Source: UMGS1052 sp045532035
GTDB lineage: Bacteria; Bacillota; Clostridia; Oscillospirales; CAG-382
DNA: 34,983 nt
Assembly (NCBI GenBank): GCA_045532035.1
Contig: JAZSFD010000005.1
Location: 1 to 34,983 of the forward strand
Direction: 5' to 3'
Shown here: positions 1 to 6,625 of the stretch, piece by piece
Position numbering within the stretch: position 1 is the first letter of the stretch
Layout: the number at the start of each line of letters is the position of its first letter
Position numbers and translations under genes: made by a program
The notes under the pieces: generated by a model
What the model was told of the DNA's origin: nothing
Seen by the model: the letters and a program-made list of their open reading frames with translations, nothing else
Databases searched by the model: none

Positions 1-181
1 CCAAAGGAGGAGCCATTCTTGCCTTCCTCTTGAGGGAGGTAGATTCGCCGCAGGCGAAGACGGAAGGAGTCAGAATCAGATGGATGGCAAAAACTCCAAC
101 TCCCTCAGTCGCTTCGCGCCAGCTCCCCCAAAGGAGGAGCCATTCTTGCCTCCCTTTGACGGTGGGATGAGGGGATGACAA
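1..181. repeat. Intergenic repeat, two partial copies
   Basis: A 24-base segment at 1-24 recurs exactly at 128-151, a period of 127 bases, so the window opens inside a tandem or array-like repeat. Between the copies are purine-rich and pyrimidine-rich tracts such as the block around 105-127 (CTCCCTCAG...CCAGCTCCC), which can pair with the neighbouring GGAGGAG tracts. I recognise this block as typical of dispersed intergenic repeats in gut Firmicutes genomes, from memory and not from a search. No ORF with a ribosome binding site lies here. Confidence 0.7.
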
Positions 182-183
182 CA

Positions 184-214
184 CAAAAAAATCCGCAGAA
201 TGATCTGCGGATTC
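184..214 (-). terminator. Intrinsic terminator
   Basis: Arms AATCCGCAG and CTGCGGATT enclose a six-base loop. On the minus strand the hairpin runs straight into a T7 tract. It lies 20 bases past the stop codon of the CPCC gene and closes the minus-strand unit. Confidence 0.85.
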
Positions 215-233
215 TTCATGTCATATTGTGCCG

Positions 234-431
234 TTATACAAATATTGTTCCGTGTTTTTTATAGTTTTCCCTTGCCATATTCAGGGTGAGCCCTCTGTTT
301 TCAACGCTTGGTTCGTCGTCCGAGCTTATGAAAACATCGTTTTCCCAACGGCATTCGGGGCAGATGAAAGCTATTGCTTTTTCTGCCGGAACGGGCAGAG
401 TTTCGCATTTACAGCATAAGCATTTATACAT
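234..431 (-). CDS. Small cysteine-rich CPCC-family protein
   Basis: A 65-residue protein with two CxxC-type pairs (CLCC near the start, then ICPEC after about 20 residues), an acidic stretch and the ending LNMARENYKKHG. This matches the layout of the cysteine-rich CPCC family (a zinc-ribbon-like domain of unknown function), whose members end in a similar AREN-x-K-x-G helix. The signature itself is CLCC here rather than CPCC. An in-frame ATG lies five codons upstream at 446, but family members begin directly at M-x-K-C-P-C-C, so I chose 431. Neither start has a Shine-Dalgarno site. The gene lies 53 bases after the oxidoreductase gene and just before a terminator. Zinc binding is likely from the cysteines; the function is unknown. 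Confidence 0.7.
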   Translation of the reverse strand: MYKCLCCKCETLPVPAEKAIAFICPECRWENDVFISSDDEPSVENRGLTLNMARENYKKHGTIFV

Positions 432-436
432 ATCGT

Positions 437-466
437 AGTATAGCATTGCTTACGGTTGCTACACAA
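437..466 (-). promoter_or_regulatory. Possible extended -10 promoter of the CPCC gene
   Basis: On the minus strand TGC-TATACT fits an extended -10 element (TGnTATAAT with one mismatch; hexamer at 437-442). A weak -35, TTGTGT, lies 18 bases upstream at 461-466. Transcription would start near 430, almost at the ATG at 431, so the message would be leaderless. The alternative ATG at 446 overlaps the promoter itself. Confidence 0.3.
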
Positions 467-484
467 AACCGTGTAAATTTGCGA

Positions 485-1540
485 TTAAAGCTTGATCTCC
501 TCGGAAATCTTTGCCGACTTATAAAGGCTGTCGAGCAGCTTCATGCTTTCAAGGATATTTTCGATGTTGTTCTTATCCTTGACGCCTGTTTCATAAGAGG
601 AAAGGAACGCGCGGTCTTCACACTCATACATATCGGGAATATCATATTCGGGCTTTATGGTTTCAAGAGTCTTTGCATCATAAATCTCAAACTTTCCGCA
701 GTATGTAAGGCGCGCGCCGCATTTGTCACCGAGAAAATCGATGAACATTTCGTTCTTGTCGATATTCTGTGCCCATGCGCCGTTGAAGGAGATGGTTGCC
801 TTGTCTGTGCGGACATAGCCTGTGACATAGTCCTCAACATCGTTGACGCCGTTTTCAACATCAGCAGTGTCCTCAGCCCACATCGAGTGATATTTGTATT
901 CCTTCATATCTTTAGCGGTGCCGTTATAGGCATCGCAGGTGACATTCTTTATCTTTGCGCCGCCGAGAATGTAGAGGATAAGGTCAAGGAAATGGATTCC
1001 CCAGTCAATAAGAACTCCGCCGCCCGAATGACGAGAATCTGTGAAAGGTCCGCCAAGTCCGGGAATCGAACGGAAGGAACGGAACGAACAATAGATGTGA
1101 TAGAGGTTGCCAAATTCGCCCTTTCTGTTCATTTCCTCAAGCATTTCGACCAATTTGTGATAGCGGTTGCAAACGCCGATATTAAGGATAAGTCCCTTTT
1201 CTTCGGCTTTTTGCGCCATCTCATAAGCCAGCTCATAGTTGACAGCGATCGGCTTTTCGCAGAAAACGTGCTTGCCGGCATTAAGCGCATCCATGGTAAC
1301 CGTGTAATGGGCAAAGTTGGGGGTGAGAACATAAACAGCCTCGACCTCGGGGTCGGCAAGGGCAACATTGTAATCGGTGATAACATTTTCAACAAAGGAA
1401 TACTTATCCTTCATAGCCTGTGCTTTTTCCTCGATGAGATCGCAGACATATTTCACTCTCAAGCCCTCGATCTTTTTAAATGCGGGAAAATGCGCATTCT
1501 GGGCAATTCTTCCGCAACCCACAACAGCGATGGGTTTCAT
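485..1540 (-). CDS. Gfo/Idh/MocA family NAD(P)-dependent oxidoreductase
   Basis: A 351-residue protein of normal family length. The N-terminus is a Rossmann fold with the dinucleotide-binding turn GCGRIA at residues 8-13. The signature EKP lies at 95-97 (its lysine is catalytic in the family). The GGGVLIDWGIHFLD segment at 173-186 supplies the Asp/His substrate-site residues. Members oxidise or epimerise the hydroxyls of sugars, inositols and related polyols in the cytoplasm; the substrate cannot be read from the sequence. The ATG start has a weak AAAAGGT upstream. The preceding gene is a GH78-family remnant and the upstream gap holds a palindromic operator, so a sugar-inducible role is plausible. 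It was probably once part of a plant-glycan or rhamnoside utilisation cluster; that is inference. Confidence 0.88.
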   Translation of the reverse strand: MKPIAVVGCGRIAQNAHFPAFKKIEGLRVKYVCDLIEEKAQAMKDKYSFVENVITDYNVALADPEVEAVYVLTPNFAHYTVTMDALNAGKHVFCEKPIAVNYELAYEMAQKAEEKGLILNIGVCNRYHKLVEMLEEMNRKGEFGNLYHIYCSFRSFRSIPGLGGPFTDSRHSGGGVLIDWGIHFLDLILYILGGAKIKNVTCDAYNGTAKDMKEYKYHSMWAEDTADVENGVNDVEDYVTGYVRTDKATISFNGAWAQNIDKNEMFIDFLGDKCGARLTYCGKFEIYDAKTLETIKPEYDIPDMYECEDRAFLSSYETGVKDKNNIENILESMKLLDSLYKSAKISEEIKL

Positions 1541-1581
1541 TGATTTTTACCTTTTTTCTTGATTTATCGGTTCGATTTTAT

Positions 1582-1598
1582 TTTACATCCCATGTAAA
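1582..1598. promoter_or_regulatory. Palindromic operator candidate
   Basis: A perfect inverted repeat, TTTACAT-ccc-ATGTAAA, sits in the 96-base gap ahead of the oxidoreductase gene, 42 bases from its start. This size and symmetry suit a dimeric repressor or activator. No convincing -35/-10 pair could be placed around it, so its role is inferred from symmetry and position. Confidence 0.5.
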
Positions 1599-1636
1599 TG
1601 TTTGTATTTGCACTATCTGTCAGAATGGTTATATTT

Positions 1637-2473
1637 TTATTCACAGTCGCAGACATTCTCGCCGTCGATCTTCACTCTCTTCGAGAAAACAGGAGTGAGA
1701 AGATCGGTCTCAAAGGAGATGTTGCGAACAGTTGCAACAGGCGAAAGGGTGAAGCTTTCAAAACCGGGTGAGGTTGGTTCAAAGCCCATGTAATACTTAT
1801 AGAAGAGATAAACAGGTACCGCCGACCATGCATGGCAAAGACTTCCCGCATCTCTGAAAGCATCGGCTCCGTCCGAGGTCTCCCAAAGGGAGGTGGCACC
1901 CGAGAAGAGCATAGCTCCCCAGACCTGTGCGATCTCATCGGTGATCCTGTCGATGTATTTTTCTCTCTTTGTCATGAGAGCATCATATTTGAAAAGGGAT
2001 GTGCTGCGGAATGGATGCTCCTGCCCGTCGGCATTGTAGTCAAAAATATAACCCAGCTGGAAAGTGACAAGCTCCACCTCACCGCTTTTGTAGTTGGGAT
2101 GGGGACGAACAAGGGTCGTTTCGTCCGAAAGATAAGCTTCATTCTCAAAGATGACAGCAAAAGAAAGGTTTGCCTTGTCATGATAGTATGCCGAGGTGGT
2201 CTGTCCCTGATGATAAGCAACTACCGAAAGGGTGTTTTCTCCCTTTTTCACAAATCCCGAAATGTCATATTCATCATAGAACTTCTTGCCGGGAAAGCTT
2301 TTGAACTGCCCTGTTCCTACAAGTTTTCCATTGATATATGCCGCATATTCGGCATCGGCACATATCTGGAGGATTGCATTTTCGGTGCTTTTCACATCAA
2401 AGGAACGCACCGCTTGAATATACTGGTTGTTTTCCTCATAGTCAAGCCAGATGGGTTTTGCGTTTTTTATCAT
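1637..2473 (-). CDS. Internally deleted GH78 (alpha-L-rhamnosidase-like) remnant
   Basis: The start is the ATG at 2473, seven bases after AGAGGT; the longer open frame runs into the RNase P RNA gene and is not coding. The 278-residue product begins with a beta-sandwich like the N-terminal domain of bacterial rhamnosidases (A-D-A-E-Y-x-x-Y-I-N-G-K, then YDEYDISGFVKKGEN). After residue about 150 it jumps directly to the end of the catalytic domain (FKYDALM, WGAMLFSGATSLWET, LCHAWSAVP) and the small C-terminal beta domain. Intact relatives are around 700 residues, so most of the (alpha/alpha)6 barrel, with the acidic catalytic residues, is missing although the frame is kept. It cannot be an active rhamnosidase; it may be a decaying gene or a surviving sugar-binding protein. 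No signal peptide is seen. Confidence 0.75.
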   Translation of the reverse strand: MIKNAKPIWLDYEENNQYIQAVRSFDVKSTENAILQICADAEYAAYINGKLVGTGQFKSFPGKKFYDEYDISGFVKKGENTLSVVAYHQGQTTSAYYHDKANLSFAVIFENEAYLSDETTLVRPHPNYKSGEVELVTFQLGYIFDYNADGQEHPFRSTSLFKYDALMTKREKYIDRITDEIAQVWGAMLFSGATSLWETSDGADAFRDAGSLCHAWSAVPVYLFYKYYMGFEPTSPGFESFTLSPVATVRNISFETDLLTPVFSKRVKIDGENVCDCE

Positions 2474-2492
2474 AACGAGTACCTCTTTTTGT

Positions 2493-2873
2493 CTTCCTTT
2501 CTGCATTACCGCGCCGTAAGCCGGGTTCTGTCGTGGACGGTCATCTATCTTGGCTTTGCGTTGCCGCAAAGCTCTTTGCCACCATGGGGAATTCTGCCGA
2601 GCAAGCATAGGCAAAAAAGCCTTTCCCGCAAGGTGTTGCTTCGGATAGGGTTTACACGGCACACGGTGTCTCCATCATGTCGGTGAGCTCTTACCTCGCC
2701 TTTTCATCCTTACCCGAAAAAATCGGGCGGTAATTTTCTGTTGCACTTTCCCTAAGGTCACCCTCGGCGGACGTTATCCGTTATCCTGCTCTTCGAAGCC
2801 CGGACTTTCCTTACGCTGCTGCTTTCGCGTGCAGTCGCACGACCGTCTGGCGCGGTAATGGAGAAAGGAAGAC
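2493..2873 (-). ncRNA. rnpB: RNase P RNA (bacterial class A)
   Basis: The catalytic RNA that trims the 5' leader of tRNA precursors. On the minus strand all the conserved blocks are present in order: GGAAAGTCCGGGCTTC (CR I), GGATGAAAAGG with GGTAAGAGCTCACC (CR II/III region), GTAAACCC followed by CGAAGCAA (CR IV), and ACAGAACCCGGCTTA (CR V). The two ends pair to form P1; the segments at about 2493-2517 and 2849-2873 match over 24 of 25 positions, a very long P1. The gene has its own promoter in the end of clpC. No T-tract terminator follows; the next gene's Shine-Dalgarno site lies within about 10 bases of the 3' end. Confidence 0.95.
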
Positions 2874-2893
2874 AAATTATTTTTTACTTTTTT

Positions 2894-2922
2894 ATTTTAT
2901 CATATATTTTCGACAACTTCAA
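2894..2922 (-). promoter_or_regulatory. Promoter of rnpB
   Basis: TTGAAG (2917-2922), 17-base spacer, then TAAAAT (2894-2899), with TGA just before the -10 giving an extended -10 (TGnTAAAAT). It lies in the last codons of clpC. The predicted start near 2887 is about 14 bases before the P1 stem of RNase P RNA. Confidence 0.65.
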
Positions 2923-5245
2923 GCCTGTCGCCGGAAATCCTCACAAGAAGCTTCTTTATGCGGCGGCTGTAATTTGAAATAATAAGCTCTGCGGCCCTAT
3001 CCTCGATCTCGGTCTGGATATATCTTCTGAGATTTCTTGCACCGTATTTAAGGCTGAAGGACTTTTCGGCGATAAAATCAAGCACCGCATCGTCATATTC
3101 AAGTGAAATGGATTTTTCAGCTATTGCCTTTTCGAGATCGGAAAGCATGATCTTGGCAATTTCCTTGAAGTTTTCTTTGGAAAGCTGATTGAAGACGATG
3201 ATCTCGTCAACGCGGTTGATAAATTCGGGGCGCAGGAAGGAATAAAGGGCATTCATAATGCGATCAGAGCTTAAATTGCCCTCTTTTCCCGAAAAGCCCG
3301 CCGAGTTCATGCCTGTGCTCGAGCCCGCATTTGTGGTCATGACGATGACGGTGTTTTCAAAGCTGACCTTTTTGCCGTGGGCATCGGTGCAGGCGCCGTC
3401 GTCAAGTATCTGCAAAAGCACATTCATGACATCGGGATGCGCCTTTTCTATCTCGTCAAAGAGCACCACCGAATAGGGGCGGCGTCTGATCTTTTCAGTG
3501 AGCTGTCCCGCCTCGTCATAGCCGACATAGCCGGGAGGTGCGCCGATGATGCGCGACACCGAATGCTTTTCCATAAATTCCGACATATCAAGGCGAATCA
3601 ACGCCTCGGGAGAGTCAAAAAGGTCGGAGGCAAGAGTTTTCACAAGCTCGGTCTTTCCGATACCTGTGGGTCCTGCGAAGATGAACGAAACAGGCTTTCT
3701 CTTCGCCGAAATGCCTGCGCGCGAGCGCTTGATAGCCTTTGCCACCTTGTCGACCGCCTCGTCCTGACCGACAATGCGGGTCTTCAGACGGTCTGCAAGC
3801 TTATCGATTCTCACAAATTCGTTTTCAGAAATATTGCCTGCGGGAATGCCTGTCCAAATTTCGATGACCTTTGCAAGGTGCTCGGGAGTGACGGTGACAC
3901 TTTGGCAGAGCTTCAAAAGCTCCTCGAACTCATCGGTGAGCTTGATTTCGCGCACCTTAAGATCCGCAAGCTTCTGATATCTGTCAAGCTCTCCCCCGTC
4001 GTCGGCAGGGTTCACAGGCTCGTTTTCAAGCTCCTCTCGCTCGCCCTTGACCTGCTCCAGGTCCTCCGAAAGCTCGGCGGCACGGTTGAGATTAACATCG
4101 CGCAGAGCCACAAAGGATGCCGCCTCGTCAAGAAGATCTATTGCCTTGTCGGGCAAAAATCTGTCGGTTATATAGCGTTCGGAATAGATGACGGTCTTTT
4201 CGACGGTTTCATCGGGGATGATAAGACCGTGATATTTTTCGTAGGTGTCCTTGATTCCTTTTAGTATCTTTATGGAATCGGCTATCGACGGCTCGCCTAT
4301 TACTATCGGCTGGAAACGGCGCTCAAGAGCCGCATCCTTTTCGATATATTTTCTGTATTCCGCAAGAGTCGTTGCGCCGATGACCTGTATCTCGCTTCTT
4401 GAAAGAGCGGGCTTGAGAATATTTGCGGCGTTCATGCCGCCCTCGGCATCGCCCGCCGAGACTATCGAGTGGATCTCATCAATGACAAGGATTATGTTTC
4501 CGTCGTTTTTGACCTCGTCGATAAGTCCCTTCATGCGGTTTTCAAACTGTCCGCGGAACTGGGTGCCTGCAACCATGAGGGTCATGTCAAGAAGATATAC
4601 CCTGCATTTTTTGAGCTTGTGGGGCACATCCCCCTTGACAATGCGCATGGCAAACGCCTCGGCAACGGCGGTCTTTCCGACACCAGGCTCGCCGATGAGA
4701 CAAGGATTGTTTTTCTGGCGTCTTGTGAGTATCTGGAGCATTCTGTCAAGCTCACGCTCACGGCCGATGACCTTGTCGAGCTTGCCTTCCTCGGCACGCG
4801 CGTTGAGATTTATGCAGAAGCTGTCGAGATGCTTGTGTTTTTTGTCCTTCTTTTTCTTTTTTTCTTTTTTGGATTCGTCTTCGTCATCCTTTTCGGGCTG
4901 TGCGTTTTCTTTATTTTTTCCGCCCCCGAAGATGGCACCGAAGTTTATCGACGGAGCGCGGCTTTCACTTTCTTCGAAATCGTCGTCGCCGTCGTCATCA
5001 TCGTCGGGATTTTCGCCGCCGAATGCTCCGTCAAGCTCAAAGGCAGAAAACTCGCTGAGCTGTTCAAACTGCTCCTCGTCGATGCCCATTCTGCCCATCA
5101 TTTCGTTTATCTGATCGGTGTTTATGCCGAGCTCCTTTGCGCATTTGAGGCAAAACGCCTCGGTTTCGGCCTTGCCCTGCCCGTCAAGCTTCTGGACAAA
5201 GACCACCGCTATTCTCTTTTTGCAGCGGGTACAGTATTTTATCAC
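2900..5245 (-). CDS. clpC: ClpC-like AAA+ ATPase with McsA-like zinc ribbon
   Basis: A 781-residue unfoldase that would feed proteins to ClpP in the cytoplasm. It has a GTG start eight bases after GGAGG. Residues 5-36 hold two CxxC pairs (CTRC, CLKC) spaced as in the N-terminal zinc fingers of the adaptor McsA, in place of the usual Clp_N repeat domain. An acidic then lysine-rich linker follows (about 80-140). AAA-1 has Walker A GEPGVGKT (185-192) and Walker B VIDE; a short middle region spans about 388-440; AAA-2 has Walker A GPTGIGKT (525-532) and Walker B LFDE (595-598). AGF at 649-651 sits where ClpA and ClpC carry their ClpP-docking tripeptide, so ClpP partnership is likely. It is the last gene of the ecfA1-to-clpC run, 17 bases after pgsA. 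No mcsB or ctsR is nearby. Confidence 0.9.
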   Translation of the reverse strand: MIKYCTRCKKRIAVVFVQKLDGQGKAETEAFCLKCAKELGINTDQINEMMGRMGIDEEQFEQLSEFSAFELDGAFGGENPDDDDDGDDDFEESESRAPSINFGAIFGGGKNKENAQPEKDDEDESKKEKKKKKDKKHKHLDSFCINLNARAEEGKLDKVIGRERELDRMLQILTRRQKNNPCLIGEPGVGKTAVAEAFAMRIVKGDVPHKLKKCRVYLLDMTLMVAGTQFRGQFENRMKGLIDEVKNDGNIILVIDEIHSIVSAGDAEGGMNAANILKPALSRSEIQVIGATTLAEYRKYIEKDAALERRFQPIVIGEPSIADSIKILKGIKDTYEKYHGLIIPDETVEKTVIYSERYITDRFLPDKAIDLLDEAASFVALRDVNLNRAAELSEDLEQVKGEREELENEPVNPADDGGELDRYQKLADLKVREIKLTDEFEELLKLCQSVTVTPEHLAKVIEIWTGIPAGNISENEFVRIDKLADRLKTRIVGQDEAVDKVAKAIKRSRAGISAKRKPVSFIFAGPTGIGKTELVKTLASDLFDSPEALIRLDMSEFMEKHSVSRIIGAPPGYVGYDEAGQLTEKIRRRPYSVVLFDEIEKAHPDVMNVLLQILDDGACTDAHGKKVSFENTVIVMTTNAGSSTGMNSAGFSGKEGNLSSDRIMNALYSFLRPEFINRVDEIIVFNQLSKENFKEIAKIMLSDLEKAIAEKSISLEYDDAVLDFIAEKSFSLKYGARNLRRYIQTEIEDRAAELIISNYSRRIKKLLVRISGDRLEVVENI

Positions 5246-5262
5246 TTGTGTTTCCTCCGGTG

Positions 5263-5823
5263 TCAGTTGTGGGGTTTCTTGTTTGCGTTTCTTGCGGGAA
5301 GCGCGAAATATTCAATAAAATATGCAAGAGTCGCACCTGCAATAAGCAGAAGCACTGCGACACTCACGAAATTTACGGCAGTAGGGTTGCTTTCCATTTT
5401 GTCATAAAAGCAAAGGTTGAGAAAGCTGAAAAGAAACATCGAAAGTCCCGCAACCTTTCCTGCGATGTTTGATTTTACCACCGTACTTTTCGAGCGATAT
5501 ATGACAGTCGCCCCCAGCGCGTGCAAAAGCTGGAGAACAACAAAGCCTATCACAAAGAAAAGTGGGATCCTGCCCTTTGAACAAAGGCAGAAAAACACTG
5601 TCGCGTAAGAAAGCTTATCGGCAATAGGATCAAGGATCTTTCCGAGATTGCTTTCCCATCTGAATCGACGCGCCAGAAAGCCGTCAACAGCATCTGTGAT
5701 TCCCGAAACAAGAAAAATCACCGCGCAAAGACCGGCCTTGCCCTTGACAAAGAAATATATGAAAAAAGGAATGAGAACTATTCTCAAAGCTGTAAGAATG
5801 TTCGGAATAAATTTCATTTTCAT
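5263..5823 (-). CDS. pgsA: CDP-diacylglycerol-glycerol-3-phosphate 3-phosphatidyltransferase
   Basis: An integral membrane enzyme of 186 residues that makes phosphatidylglycerophosphate, the precursor of phosphatidylglycerol. The CDP-alcohol phosphatidyltransferase signature D-x2-D-G-x2-A-R-x8-G-x3-D-x3-D is complete at residues 44-69 (D44, D47, G48, A51, R52, G61, D65, D69). Several hydrophobic segments surround it, as expected for a six-helix protein. The start at 5823 has AAAGGA upstream, within a 14-base palindrome; a second Met two codons later is an alternative. It lies between cvpA (40-base gap) and clpC (17-base gap) and is probably cotranscribed with both. pgsA in such Clostridia is often a house-keeping gene in this kind of mixed operon. 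Confidence 0.93.
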   Translation of the reverse strand: MKMKFIPNILTALRIVLIPFFIYFFVKGKAGLCAVIFLVSGITDAVDGFLARRFRWESNLGKILDPIADKLSYATVFFCLCSKGRIPLFFVIGFVVLQLLHALGATVIYRSKSTVVKSNIAGKVAGLSMFLFSFLNLCFYDKMESNPTAVNFVSVAVLLLIAGATLAYFIEYFALPARNANKKPHN

Positions 5824-5828
5824 AAACT

Positions 5829-5842
5829 GAAAGGATCCTTTC
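5829..5842. repeat. Perfect palindrome over the pgsA ribosome binding site
   Basis: A 14-base perfect palindrome, GAAAGGATCCTTTC, contains the AAAGGA Shine-Dalgarno element of pgsA. With no loop it would not form a stable RNA hairpin alone, but it could be a protein site or allow RNA dimer pairing. It may be chance. Confidence 0.4.
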
Positions 5843-5863
5843 GATGGGGGAATATATGTAGCT

Positions 5864-6601
5864 TCAGTGCTTATTGAAAACAGCGCCGACGGGATTCAGC
5901 GATGCAAACCAACTGTAAAGTCCCGAATTGCGGATGGTTGTCACAGTAATGCCGATCGATGCCGTGTCAAGATACGGAAGAATTGCATCAGCAATCACTG
6001 TGAGGAAAATAACCTGAACGAAAGCGATAAGTGCGCCTGCCGCAAGACCGAGCACACGGTTGAAGGTGCGCAGTATGGGAAGCTTTGCGGCAAGATCAAG
6101 AACAGATGCCACAATGCGCAGAACAATATATGCCACGATGAAAATGAGAATAAAGCAGATGGCTGTGATGATGGCATCGCAGGCAGGTTCGATTATGTAG
6201 GACACCAGCCCCTCCATGGCATCTGCCCCCTTTTCGGCGGCAAGACGAGTGTATTCGGAGGCAATGTCCGAAAAGGATCTGCCGAAGCGTTCAAGGAAAG
6301 AGGTAGTCTCGGCGGTGCTTTCGGTCAGCATTTTTTCCATCTGAGCCTCTGTTATGTTGTCAAAATATCCGCTCAGGGTATTTTTGAGACCGTCGAATAC
6401 GCTGTTGTAGACGCTTGTGGTCTTCAAAAAAGCTGTGAGAGGCTTTGCAAACATATAGCTGATAAAAAGCGAGCCCGCAAGGGTGAGAAATCCAAAGACC
6501 GTTTTAATAAAGCCCTTGAAATAGCCGAGTGTCATGTTGAGAACGAAAATGAGAACGATGACTGCATCAATTATTATGCCTAAGGTTGTGGGATTTATCA
6601 T
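5864..6601 (-). CDS. CvpA family membrane protein
   Basis: A 245-residue membrane protein of the CvpA (colicin V production) family. The family signature is clear at the N-terminus: a first helix (about 8-25), the GYFKGFIKT turn, and a second helix (33-52). A soluble loop of about 80 residues follows, with two more hydrophobic segments at about 140-165 and 183-205. The start has GGAGG nine bases upstream. The molecular role is not settled; family members have been linked to envelope stress and biofilm formation in other bacteria. It lies 24 bases after the DUF5711 gene and 40 before pgsA, in the same run. The family assignment is good, the function unknown. Confidence 0.85.
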   Translation of the reverse strand: MINPTTLGIIIDAVIVLIFVLNMTLGYFKGFIKTVFGFLTLAGSLFISYMFAKPLTAFLKTTSVYNSVFDGLKNTLSGYFDNITEAQMEKMLTESTAETTSFLERFGRSFSDIASEYTRLAAEKGADAMEGLVSYIIEPACDAIITAICFILIFIVAYIVLRIVASVLDLAAKLPILRTFNRVLGLAAGALIAFVQVIFLTVIADAILPYLDTASIGITVTTIRNSGLYSWFASLNPVGAVFNKH

Positions 6602-6625
6602 GAGTTGTACCTCCGTTTTTGTTAT

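Noticed and set aside
374..1543. A 389-codon plus-strand open frame opposite the oxidoreductase gene
   Set aside because: It is a shadow of the minus-strand gene, which has a clear family signature; the shadow has no ribosome binding site or recognisable protein.
2474..2662. A 63-codon N-terminal extension of the GH78 remnant
   Set aside because: It lies inside the RNase P RNA gene, and a good Shine-Dalgarno site marks the ATG at 2473 instead.
3377..5407. Several plus-strand open frames of 200-310 codons opposite clpC
   Set aside because: They mirror the clpC coding frame and lack family motifs or Shine-Dalgarno sites.
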